A stretch of 6,357 nucleotides of DNA from an uncultured Eubacteriales bacterium. GTDB lineage: Bacteria > Bacillota_A > Clostridia > Oscillospirales > Acutalibacteraceae. The translations under genes and the position numbers were made by a program. Below, piece by piece: positions 1 to 6,357 of this stretch. The notes under the pieces are model-generated. The model saw only the letters and a program-made list of their open reading frames with translations. It did not search any database and had not been told where the DNA came from. Every line of letters starts with the position of its first letter. Positions within the stretch are counted from its first letter, which is position 1. Where the stretch lies: contig CAKSGI010000113.1 in assembly GCA_934454005.1 (NCBI GenBank), positions 1-6,357 on the forward strand, written 5' to 3'.

Positions 1-388
1 TTTTCATAGCTGCTATTCTTCCCAAACATACTATTATTTTGGGATTTATTAGTTTTACCTGATTTCTTAACCAGCCAATACATGCCTCTTGCTCATCCTT
101 TTCTGGGTCTCTATTTTTAGGTGGCCTACATTTTACTATATTAGCTATATATATATCCTTGTTTCTGTCTAAATCTACAGCTGCTAGCATTTTATCTAAT
201 AGTTTACCAGCTCTTCCTACAAATGGTTCTCCTTGCAAATCCTCATTTTCTCCTGGTCCTTCCCCTATAAATAATATATCTGCATTAGGATTTCCGACCC
301 CAAAAACAACATTTGTTCTGGTTTCGCATAATTTACATCTTTTACATGTCATACAATTTGTTCTAAGTTCTTCCCATGAATTATACAT
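1..388 (-). CDS. udg: Family 4 uracil-DNA glycosylase, N-terminal part (cut by window edge)
   Basis: This enzyme removes uracil from DNA as the first step of base excision repair. The visible 129 residues begin MYNSWEELRT and match the N-terminal half of iron-sulfur family 4 glycosylases. The four expected cluster ligands are present: Cys15 and Cys18 (in the CxxCKLC stretch), Cys87 (in VKCRPP) and Cys103 (in QEACIGW). The uracil-pocket motif GEGPG is at residues 42-46, followed by PFVGRAG at 55-61. GEGPG, rather than the GLAPA type, argues for family 4 over family 5. The second active-site motif (HPS-type) would lie beyond the left edge, so completeness cannot be judged. The ATG at 388 is preferred because the protein starts there as relatives do, with a GGTGG site 8 nt upstream. 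TTG and GTG codons lie in frame just upstream (395-403), so a slightly longer N-terminus is possible. It is read divergently from pcrA. Confidence 0.93.
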   Translation of the reverse strand, partial: MYNSWEELRTNCMTCKRCKLCETRTNVVFGVGNPNADILFIGEGPGENEDLQGEPFVGRAGKLLDKMLAAVDLDRNKDIYIANIVKCRPPKNRDPEKDEQEACIGWLRNQVKLINPKIIVCLGRIAAMK

Positions 389-395
389 ATAATAC

Positions 396-401
396 ACCAC
401 C
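396..401 (-). promoter_or_regulatory. Ribosome binding site assigned to udg
   Basis: GGTGGT lies about 8 nt before the ATG at 388 and is the best-placed Shine-Dalgarno-like element for that start. It is a mediocre match (one mismatch to GGAGG). A much better match, AAGGGAGG at 421-429, sits too far upstream to serve this ATG directly. Confidence 0.5.
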
Positions 402-447
402 AAAATAAAATTCAGTGTGTCCTCCCTTATATAAATTTTTCAAAAAG

Positions 448-477
448 ATTATATCATATATCGTCAATTGTTGGCAA
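448..477 (-). promoter_or_regulatory. Promoter of udg (sigma-A type, extended -10)
   Basis: Read on the minus strand, TTGCCA (472-477; 5 of 6 to consensus) is followed by an 18-nt spacer and a perfect TATAAT (448-453). A TG dinucleotide one base before the -10 makes it an extended -10 element. Transcription would start near 441, giving a leader of about 50 nt. This is the strongest promoter match seen in the window. It is inferred from sequence alone. Confidence 0.75.
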
Positions 478-544
478 GTTTCTAAAATCGTAATTCATCT
501 TAACACTTTAATAAATATTCAATGTGTTTTGTAAAACAATAAAG

Positions 545-573
545 TGGAAAAAAGTAAATTTTTATGTTATACT
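545..573 (+). promoter_or_regulatory. Main promoter of pcrA (extended -10)
   Basis: TGGAAA (545-550; 4 of 6 to TTGACA) is followed by a 17-nt spacer and TATACT (568-573; 5 of 6). TG at 565-566 in the extended -10 position (TGnTATACT) strengthens the call. The start point would fall near 580, giving a leader of about 75 nt before the TTG start at 655. Confidence 0.6.
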
Positions 574-616
574 TTATAGTACACAATACTACAATAACTA
601 TCAAATTGTAAGTTTG

Positions 617-622
617 TATAAT
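617..622 (+). promoter_or_regulatory. Possible second -10 element of pcrA
   Basis: A perfect TATAAT lies 32 nt before the pcrA start. At the 17-nt spacing the -35 position (594-599) reads ATAACT, a poor match, and there is no TGn extension. It may be a weak or activator-dependent second promoter, or chance in AT-rich sequence. Confidence 0.3.
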
Positions 623-640
623 ATAAATTTTTATTAAATT

Positions 641-645
641 AAGGA
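641..645 (+). promoter_or_regulatory. Ribosome binding site that fixes the TTG start of pcrA
   Basis: AAGGA lies 9 nt before the TTG at 655. No comparable site precedes the first in-frame ATG codons at 724 and 733, where the upstream sequence is nearly all A and T. This supports the TTG as the real start and gives the helicase a 23-residue extension before Met24. Confidence 0.65.
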
Positions 646-654
646 CGTGCTAAT

Positions 655-3042
655 TTGGAAAATATTAATAGTTCTAAATTTTTAAAACTTAGAAAAAAGA
701 TTATAGAAAAAAATTTTAGAAAAATGAATGATATGCAAAAAAAAGCCGTATTTAATACTGAGGGTCCGTTGTTAGTTTTAGCTGGAGCTGGAAGCGGCAA
801 AACAACAGTTCTTGTTAATAGAATAGCAAATATAATTAAATACGGTAACTCCTATTTTAGTAATAATATTCCTCGATATATTACAAATCAAGATCTTAAT
901 GATATGGAAAAATATATTAATAACGATGAAATGATTGCTAACGATATAGAAACAAAAATATGTAATAATAAAGTATCTCCATCACAAATCCTTGCAATCA
1001 CTTTTACCAACAAAGCTGCAGGAGAACTAAAAGATAGGCTGTCTGCTATGTTAGGAGAAATAGGGAGATATATTTGGGCCTCAACATTTCACTCAACTTG
1101 TTCAAAAATACTACGATATGATGCAGACAAACTAGGATATACAAAACATTTTACTATTTATGATATGGATGACTCAAAAAGGCTCATTAAAGATTGCCAA
1201 AAAAATCTCAATATAGATGATAAATTTATACCGTACAAATCAATTATGTCAGAAATTTCTAAGGCAAAGGACAACCTAATTAGTCCTGATGAATACAAAA
1301 AACTTGCAGGCAACGATTATAGATTATCTAAAATATCTGAAGTATATAAAAGATATCAATCAGAACTAAAAAAAGCAGACGCTATGGATTTTGATGATCT
1401 TTTATTTAATACTGTTTTACTTTTAAAAAAATGTCCAGAAGTTCTAGAATATTATCAGGATAAATTTAAATATATTTTAGTCGATGAATATCAAGATACA
1501 AATACTGTTCAGTATATGTTTGTAAACCTGCTTGCTAAAAAGAGTAAAAATCTATGTGTTGTTGGCGATGATGATCAAAGTATATATAAATTTAGAGGAG
1601 CTACAATTGAAAATATCCTAAATTTCGAGAAAGATTACCCTGATGCAACAGTTATACGACTTGAACAAAACTATAGATCTACTCAAAATATATTAAATGC
1701 TGCAAACGCAGTTATAGAAAACAACTCAGGGAGAAAAGGGAAAAAACTATGGACTCAAAATAATAAAGGTGACAAAATATTTATACATACATCTTTTAAC
1801 GAACATGATGAAGCAAAATATATAGCAGATACTATTCTTGACTCTGTATCAAAAGGCGCAAAATATTCTGACTTTGCTATACTATATAGAATGAACTCAC
1901 AATCTAATATAATAGAAAAAGTATTCGTAAAATCAGGTATTCCCTATAGAATAATAGGTGGATTTAGATTTTATGAAAGACGTGAAATAAAAGATATTAT
2001 AGCATACTTAAGCATTATAAATAATCCATATGATGAAATAAGACTTAGAAGAATAATAAATCAACCTAAAAGATCCATTGGCGATAAAACAATCTCAACT
2101 GCTATGAAAATAGCTTCAGATACAGGTGAGAACCTCATAAATATTATACGTAACTCTGATAAATTCGATGAATTAAAAAGGGCCTCTTCCAAATTAAAAA
2201 GCTTTTCTAATCTTATAGATGAACTTATAATAGAATATAGGCAAAAAAATGTCTCTTTAAGTGAATTATACAGAATGATTCTTGACAAAACTGATTTTAT
2301 AACCTCCATAATTGCTGAAAAAGATAACAGCGAAAATAGAGTTGAAAACATAAACGAACTTTTATCTAATATAATAAAATACGAAGAAGATAACAAGAAT
2401 GAAGCTACACTAGAAGGATTTTTAGAAGAAGTTTCCTTATTGACCGACATTGATAATTACGATAACGATTCTGATACAACGGTTTTAATGACAATGCATT
2501 CAGCCAAAGGTTTAGAATTTCCCGTTATATTCTTACCAGGTTTTGAAGAAGGAATTTTTCCCGGCATAAAATCTATTTATAACCAATCAGAACTTGAGGA
2601 AGAAAGACGACTAGCCTATGTTGGAATCACCAGGGCAAAGGAAAAGTTATACATTTTAAATGCAGATAGTAGAATGCTATTTGGCTGCACATCAAGAAAT
2701 AAACTATCAAGATTTGCAAGAGAAATTCCTTCAGATCTTTTAGAAACAGTTGAAACTCGTGAATCAAGGCAATCAAAGGACGGATCAGTTAACTATGTAA
2801 ACGCAAAAGAAACAATAAAAAAACTTGCAACCAGTGCTAGAAATTTTGGACAACCAAATGTATCTCAAGAAAAATCAAGTATTCCCCTATCTCCAGGTAA
2901 CAGAGTTAACCATAAAACCTTTGGTAATGGTACTGTCATTTCTGTTACAAAAGCTGGAAATGATAGTTTAGTATCAATAAATTTTGATGAAATAGGCGTA
3001 AAAAAACTAATGGCAAACTATGCTAAACTCAAAGCAATATAG
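655..3042 (+). CDS. pcrA: ATP-dependent DNA helicase PcrA/UvrD (superfamily 1A)
   Basis: This is a 3'-to-5' DNA helicase; the family acts in nucleotide excision repair, plasmid rolling-circle replication and clearing RNA polymerase or RecA from DNA. All superfamily 1 motifs are intact in the 795 residues: Q-motif Gln28, Walker A GAGSGKT at 44-50 (Lys49), motif Ia TFTNKAA at 116-122, TFHS at 144-147, Walker B VDEYQDT at 276-282, motif III VGDDDQSIYKFRGA from 303, QNYRST at 338-343, motif V MTMHSAKGLEF at 612-622, and motif VI YVGITRAK at 655-662. Residues about 743-795 form the Tudor-like C-terminal domain (GNRVNHKTFGNGTV core) that binds RNA polymerase in PcrA. A flexible linker (about 690-742) precedes it. 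Bacillus PcrA has about 740 residues. The excess here is mainly a roughly 40-residue insertion at about 63-108 and the basic N-terminal extension. The start is TTG, chosen for its AAGGA site. It is monocistronic, ending in a terminator and facing ireB. Confidence 0.96.
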   Translation: MENINSSKFLKLRKKIIEKNFRKMNDMQKKAVFNTEGPLLVLAGAGSGKTTVLVNRIANIIKYGNSYFSNNIPRYITNQDLNDMEKYINNDEMIANDIETKICNNKVSPSQILAITFTNKAAGELKDRLSAMLGEIGRYIWASTFHSTCSKILRYDADKLGYTKHFTIYDMDDSKRLIKDCQKNLNIDDKFIPYKSIMSEISKAKDNLISPDEYKKLAGNDYRLSKISEVYKRYQSELKKADAMDFDDLLFNTVLLLKKCPEVLEYYQDKFKYILVDEYQDTNTVQYMFVNLLAKKSKNLCVVGDDDQSIYKFRGATIENILNFEKDYPDATVIRLEQNYRSTQNILNAANAVIENNSGRKGKKLWTQNNKGDKIFIHTSFNEHDEAKYIADTILDSVSKGAKYSDFAILYRMNSQSNIIEKVFVKSGIPYRIIGGFRFYERREIKDIIAYLSIINNPYDEIRLRRIINQPKRSIGDKTISTAMKIASDTGENLINIIRNSDKFDELKRASSKLKSFSNLIDELIIEYRQKNVSLSELYRMILDKTDFITSIIAEKDNSENRVENINELLSNIIKYEEDNKNEATLEGFLEEVSLLTDIDNYDNDSDTTVLMTMHSAKGLEFPVIFLPGFEEGIFPGIKSIYNQSELEEERRLAYVGITRAKEKLYILNADSRMLFGCTSRNKLSRFAREIPSDLLETVETRESRQSKDGSVNYVNAKETIKKLATSARNFGQPNVSQEKSSIPLSPGNRVNHKTFGNGTVISVTKAGNDSLVSINFDEIGVKKLMANYAKLKAI

Positions 3043-3232
3043 CAATTTAAAATCAAGATCTCTGGCTTACTTAACTGTAAATGCAAAAAGTAGACACATG
3101 TTTCTTCTATGTGTCTACCTTTTTTATATTATATTGCTTTAATAGGGAGTTCAAATTTTATATTTAAAATATTAAATAGCCAAATCTAGTAATTTCTATT
3201 TATATATAAACCTATAAAGTAGTATTTATAAT
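3043..3232. other. Convergent pcrA-ireB intergenic region
   Basis: Apart from the terminator hairpin at 3085-3125, these 190 bp are low-complexity AT-rich sequence. They include a 12-base self-complementary run (TTTATATATAAA, 3199-3210). No reading frame, RNA gene or promoter could be supported. Confidence 0.6.
3085..3125. terminator. Rho-independent terminator between convergent pcrA and ireB, probably bidirectional
   Basis: A perfect 10-bp stem (GTAGACACAT at 3090-3099 with ATGTGTCTAC at 3109-3118) encloses a 9-nt loop. On the plus strand the stem is followed, after one C, by six T (3120-3125), ending pcrA transcripts about 80 nt past the stop. On the minus strand the A-tract at 3085-3089 becomes a five-U tail, so the same hairpin could end ireB transcripts about 110-145 nt past their stop. 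No other GC-containing hairpin is visible before ireB on that side. Confidence 0.85.
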
Positions 3233-3478
3233 TTAAACCTCTAAATATGATTTAACTAAAATCTGCAATAATTCATCTCTATCAATTTTTCTAATTAAAC
3301 TTCTTGCGCTATTATATGTTGTGATATATGTTGGATCCTCTGAAAGAATATATCCAACTATTTGATTTAATGGATTATACCCCTTTTCTTGTAAGGCATC
3401 ATAAACGGTCGTCAAAATAAATTTTATATTTTCTTCGCTATTATTTCCAATTGAAAACGTCATTGTTTTGTCATACAT
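3233..3478 (-). CDS. ireB: IreB/ReoM-family regulatory phosphoprotein (UPF0297)
   Basis: This is a small cytosolic protein of 81 residues, close to the usual 80-90. It matches the family consensus strongly: DKTM near the N-terminus (3-6), [13 protein letters not shown] at 31-43, LSEDPTYI at 45-52, and AR-x2-IRK-x2-RDE at 59-69. In Enterococcus (IreB) and Listeria (ReoM), members are phosphorylated on an N-terminal threonine by a PASTA-domain Ser/Thr kinase. They thereby affect peptidoglycan synthesis and beta-lactam tolerance, in Listeria through ClpCP turnover of MurA. Thr5 aligns with the phosphorylated Thr7 of ReoM. Thr7 here is an additional threonine at a variable position. No kinase or phosphatase gene is in view. 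The gene lies 63 bp downstream of pheT and has its own promoter and a near-ideal ribosome binding site. The family is often next to alaS and ruvX instead. Family assignment is secure; the physiological role in this organism is inferred. Confidence 0.95.
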   Translation of the reverse strand: MYDKTMTFSIGNNSEENIKFILTTVYDALQEKGYNPLNQIVGYILSEDPTYITTYNSARSLIRKIDRDELLQILVKSYLEV

Positions 3479-3484
3479 GATACC

Positions 3485-3493
3485 ATCACCTCC
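3485..3493 (-). promoter_or_regulatory. Near-perfect ribosome binding site of ireB
   Basis: GGAGGTGAT is fully complementary to the 3' end of 16S rRNA over nine bases, with GGAGG ending 10 nt before the ATG at 3478. An ATG overlapping the end of this site (3484-3486) is out of frame with ireB and reaches a stop after two further codons, so it is not the start. This is the best ribosome binding site in the window and suggests efficient translation. Confidence 0.85.
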
Positions 3494-3505
3494 GCTATAT
3501 TTTAA

Positions 3506-3534
3506 ATAATACCATATTAATGCCTTCTATACAA
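3506..3534 (-). promoter_or_regulatory. Promoter of ireB in the pheT-ireB gap
   Basis: Read on the minus strand, TTGTAT (3529-3534; 3 of 6) is followed by a 17-nt spacer and TATTAT (3506-3511; 5 of 6), with TG one base before the -10 (extended -10). Transcription would start near 3499, leaving a short leader that just includes the ribosome binding site. No terminator hairpin is visible after pheT, so ireB may be read both from this promoter and by read-through from pheST. Confidence 0.55.
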
Positions 3535-3541
3535 GTAAAAT

Positions 3542-5920
3542 TTATGACCTAAGAAAAACATTAATATTGTTTAATTTTTTCATAATCTGATCAATAGTAC
3601 TATTAATCTTGTCATCAGTAAGAGTATTATCCTTAGAACGTAAATATAATTTAAATGCTACACTCTTTTTCCCTCGCTCTATCTGTTCTCCTTTATACAC
3701 ATCGAATAGTTGTAAAGATTCAAGTACCTCTCCACCCGCGGCTAGAATAGCTTTTTGAATAGTCCCTATAGTAATATCTTCATCGCAAATTAAAGCTAAA
3801 TCTCTAGTTGAGGCAGGATGTTTTGGAAGAGATTTATATGTTTTTTCAAAATTTACATTCTCAAACATATCATCTATATCTATAGAAAGTAAATAAATCC
3901 TTTTGTCCATTTCGTAATTATCTAAAACAAATGGATGTATTTCACCCATAATTCCTACATTTTTATTTTTTATAATTATATTCGCACATCTACCTGGATG
4001 AAAAACAAAACTTTCAGTATTTGACTCTACATCATAATCTACAATATCTAAAGATTCCAACATATCCTCCAATATACCCTTTAAAAATAAGAAATCTGTT
4101 TCTTTTCCAAAAAGTCCTATTGTTAGTTTATTTTTTTCTATTGGTAGTTTATTTTCCTCAGTTGGAATATATTCTTTACCTATTTCAAATAAATATGCAT
4201 GTTCATTCATGTTATTATAATTCCTGGATAGGACTTCCAGCATCGATGGAATAGCCGTAGTCCGCATTATGCTAGTATCTTCACCCAAAGGGTTAGAAAT
4301 CACAACAGAATTTCTTAGTTTATGATCTTTAGGCATACAAATTTTATCGTAATATTTAGGACTTATAAAAGAGTACGTCATTATTTCACTCAAACCTAAG
4401 GCAATCATAGTATTATTAAGTTTTTGTTGAAACTTTTGTTTTTTAGTATACTTTCCTTCCATAGAACATTTAGCAGAAGATGAATTTATTTTATCATATC
4501 CATAAAACCTAGCTATCTCTTCAGCAATATCCGCTTTGTGTTCTAAATCTTGTCTAAATGATGGTACTATTATATCATCATTAAATATTTTGCAACCTAA
4601 TTTTTTTAGAATATCTTCCATATTCTTTTTAGAAATATTAGTACTCAAAAATGAATTAATCCAATCTACATCCAGTTTAAGAATGGTATCTTGTTTAGAA
4701 ATATTATTTACATAAACAGCGCCACCTACTACATCACCTGCATCAAGCAAATTAACTAGTTCACAAGCACGGTCAAGTGCAGGAATACAATTATTTGGAT
4801 CCAAAGATTTCTCATATTTTGATGATGCATCGGTCCTCATGCCTTGATTTTTAGCTGTCAAACGTACAGACTTCGCATCAAAATTAGCCGATTCAAACAC
4901 AATCGTTTTTGTATTATTGTTTATTCCACTATATTCGGATCCCATTACACCAGCAATAGCTAAAACTTTTTGAGTATCAGCAATTACAAGATCATTTTTA
5001 CTCAGAGTTCTTTCAACATCATCAAGAGTCTTAACCTTTTCTCCATTTTCAGCACTTCTAACTATTATTTTTTTATCATGTATCATATCTAAATCAAAAG
5101 CATGCATAGGTTGACCATATTCGGTTAATAAATAATTTGTTATATCAACAATATTGTTAATAGGTCTAATACCAACAGAAATTAATCGTTCCCTCATCCA
5201 CCTAGGCGATGGTTTTATTCTCACATTTTTAACAACTCTCGCTCCATAAAACGGACATAAATTCGGTTTCTCTACATCAACACTTATCAACTCTGATGTA
5301 TCTTTGTTATTAACATCAACTACTGGTTTATGTAAATTTAAAGTTTTATTAAATGTTACAGCTGCTTCACGTGCCAAACCTAATATTGATAAACAATCAG
5401 GCCTGTTTGGCGTAATCTCAAACTCAAATATAGTATCATTAAGATCAAGAGCCTCCCTTATATCTTGTCCCGGTGTATAATTTCCATTAACAACTAATAC
5501 ACCTTCATCTGATACATCATCCAATAATTCTTTGTGTATTCCAATTTCTTTATATGAACAGAACATTCCTTGACTTACTACTCCACGAAGTTTGCCCTTT
5601 TTTATTTTTGTTCCATCTGCAAGAATTGCTTTGTCTAAAGCTACAGGAACAAAATCATTTATATTTATATTCGTTGCATTGGTCACAATCTGAATTGGCT
5701 CAATTTGTCCTATATCAACAGAACAAACAAATAATTTATCAGCATCCGGATGCCTTTCAATCGACAGTATTTTACATACAACTATATTTTTGATATTATC
5801 GCAAACCTGACTATAACTTTCAACTTTAGACCCACTCATAGTCATAGCATCAGCAAATCCTTTTGCAGTTATATCTTTTGTATCAATAAACTCATTTAAC
5901 CATTTTATAGAAAGATTCAT
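3542..5920 (-). CDS. pheT: Phenylalanine--tRNA ligase beta subunit
   Basis: PheT pairs with PheS in an alpha2beta2 enzyme that charges tRNA-Phe, and it carries the editing site that hydrolyses Tyr-tRNA-Phe. The 792 residues have the full bacterial architecture: N-terminal region with MNLSIKWLNEF, EMAP/OB-type tRNA-binding domain (about 40-155), B3/B4 editing domain (about 210-375), B5 domain (about 412-480), catalytic-like core (about 490-690) and anticodon-binding FDX-ACB domain (about 697-790, from LPKHPASTRDLAL). Residues corresponding by motif alignment to the E. coli editing site His261, Gly318, Glu334, Thr354 and Ala356 are His273, Gly327, Glu343, Thr363 and Ala365, so proofreading looks intact. 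The length is normal (about 800). The start is the ATG at 5920, with AAGGGGG 7 nt upstream overlapping the pheS stop. The 12-nt gap to pheS implies one transcript and translational coupling. It is probably regulated with pheS from upstream of the window. Confidence 0.97.
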   Translation of the reverse strand: MNLSIKWLNEFIDTKDITAKGFADAMTMSGSKVESYSQVCDNIKNIVVCKILSIERHPDADKLFVCSVDIGQIEPIQIVTNATNININDFVPVALDKAILADGTKIKKGKLRGVVSQGMFCSYKEIGIHKELLDDVSDEGVLVVNGNYTPGQDIREALDLNDTIFEFEITPNRPDCLSILGLAREAAVTFNKTLNLHKPVVDVNNKDTSELISVDVEKPNLCPFYGARVVKNVRIKPSPRWMRERLISVGIRPINNIVDITNYLLTEYGQPMHAFDLDMIHDKKIIVRSAENGEKVKTLDDVERTLSKNDLVIADTQKVLAIAGVMGSEYSGINNNTKTIVFESANFDAKSVRLTAKNQGMRTDASSKYEKSLDPNNCIPALDRACELVNLLDAGDVVGGAVYVNNISKQDTILKLDVDWINSFLSTNISKKNMEDILKKLGCKIFNDDIIVPSFRQDLEHKADIAEEIARFYGYDKINSSSAKCSMEGKYTKKQKFQQKLNNTMIALGLSEIMTYSFISPKYYDKICMPKDHKLRNSVVISNPLGEDTSIMRTTAIPSMLEVLSRNYNNMNEHAYLFEIGKEYIPTEENKLPIEKNKLTIGLFGKETDFLFLKGILEDMLESLDIVDYDVESNTESFVFHPGRCANIIIKNKNVGIMGEIHPFVLDNYEMDKRIYLLSIDIDDMFENVNFEKTYKSLPKHPASTRDLALICDEDITIGTIQKAILAAGGEVLESLQLFDVYKGEQIERGKKSVAFKLYLRSKDNTLTDDKINSTIDQIMKKLNNINVFLRS

Positions 5921-5927
5921 CTATATT

Positions 5928-5932
5928 CCCCC

Positions 5933-5934
<2 letters not shown>
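5928..5934 (-). promoter_or_regulatory. Ribosome binding site of pheT overlapping the pheS stop codon
   Basis: AAGGGGG (one mismatch to AAGGAGG) lies 7 nt before the pheT ATG, and its two A bases are the last two of the pheS TAA stop (5933-5935). Ribosomes finishing pheS therefore stop on the pheT initiation site. This fits balanced synthesis of two subunits needed in equal amounts. Confidence 0.8.

Positions 5935-6357
<423 letters not shown>

Larger units (their letters stand above)
389..654. other. Divergent udg-pcrA intergenic region
   Basis: These 266 bp separate two genes read in opposite directions. They hold the udg promoter (448-477), the pcrA promoter (545-573) and a second -10-like hexamer (617-622). 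Two short dyads are also present: TGTTTT-GT-AAAACA at 525-538, just upstream of the pcrA -35, and TACAAT-N9-ATTGTA at 590-610, between the two pcrA -10 elements. In such AT-rich sequence, six-base dyads are expected by chance, so operator function is only a possibility. No Firmicutes LexA box (GAAC-N4-GTTC) was seen, so there is no direct sign of SOS control. No RNA gene or further reading frame is apparent. Confidence 0.7.

Noticed and set aside
159..392. Open frame of 77 codons on the plus strand
   Set aside because: It lies antisense to the glycosylase gene, whose protein matches a known family with all cluster cysteines. The opposite frame has no recognisable motif.
389..654. Possible SOS (LexA) operator upstream of pcrA
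   Set aside because: No GAAC-N4-GTTC type site was found on reading the region.
737..744. Run of eight A near the pcrA Q-motif as a programmed slippage site
   Set aside because: A runs are common in this AT-rich gene, the reading frame is intact through the run, and no alternative frame product is meaningful.
2061..2450. Open frame of 129 codons on the minus strand inside pcrA
   Set aside because: It is opposite a conserved helicase region and its product is low-complexity Ser/Leu/Ile-rich sequence typical of an antisense shadow.
3199..3210. Twelve-base palindrome TTTATATATAAA
   Set aside because: Pure AT low-complexity sequence is expected by chance here and forms no stable hairpin.
3479..3541. 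Terminator or attenuator between pheT and ireB
   Set aside because: No GC-containing hairpin with a U-tract is present in the 63-bp gap, which is better explained by promoter and ribosome binding elements.
4021..4254. Open frame of 77 codons on the plus strand inside pheT
   Set aside because: It is antisense to the intact pheT core domain, and the leucine- and tyrosine-rich product looks membrane-like only because of AT-rich reverse codons.
5554..5793. Open frame of 79 codons on the plus strand inside pheT
   Set aside because: It is antisense to the PheT tRNA-binding domain, with no ribosome binding site or family resemblance.

Overview
The window is very AT-rich (roughly 30% G+C by eye) and comes from a low-GC Gram-positive bacterium, most likely a member of the Clostridia. 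The evidence is an IreB/ReoM-family protein (a Firmicutes family), a PheS with the Firmicutes-type cysteine knuckles, purine-rich Shine-Dalgarno sites, and a PcrA helicase with a long insertion after the Walker A motif. From memory, that insertion resembles PcrA of Oscillospirales/Ruminococcaceae-type Clostridia; the order-level guess is tentative.

Layout, left to right. (1) Positions 1-388, minus strand: the N-terminal 129 residues of a family 4 (iron-sulfur) uracil-DNA glycosylase, cut by the window edge. (2) Positions 389-654: a divergent intergenic region with a strong extended -10 promoter for the glycosylase and one or two promoters for the helicase. (3) Positions 655-3042, plus strand: a complete PcrA/UvrD-type superfamily 1 DNA helicase starting at TTG. 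(4) Positions 3043-3232: a convergent intergenic region with a hairpin terminator that looks usable in both directions. (5) Positions 3233-3478, minus: ireB, an 81-residue substrate of PASTA-type Ser/Thr kinases, with its own apparent promoter and a near-perfect ribosome binding site. (6) Positions 3542-5920, minus: complete pheT, the phenylalanyl-tRNA synthetase beta subunit. (7) From 5933 to the right edge, minus: the C-terminal 140 residues of pheS, the alpha subunit.

Functionally there are two blocks. The left block pairs two DNA-maintenance enzymes read away from each other: removal of uracil, and unwinding for excision repair and replication-conflict resolution. The right block is the pheS-pheT translation operon, whose subunits form one alpha2beta2 enzyme, followed by ireB. 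IreB is more often found beside alaS and ruvX, so its place here is the most unusual feature of gene order.

I found no mobile element, CRISPR array, RNA gene or unknown multi-gene system. All five genes belong to recognisable families, and the window reads as ordinary core chromosome with a few regulatory and structural details worth checking.
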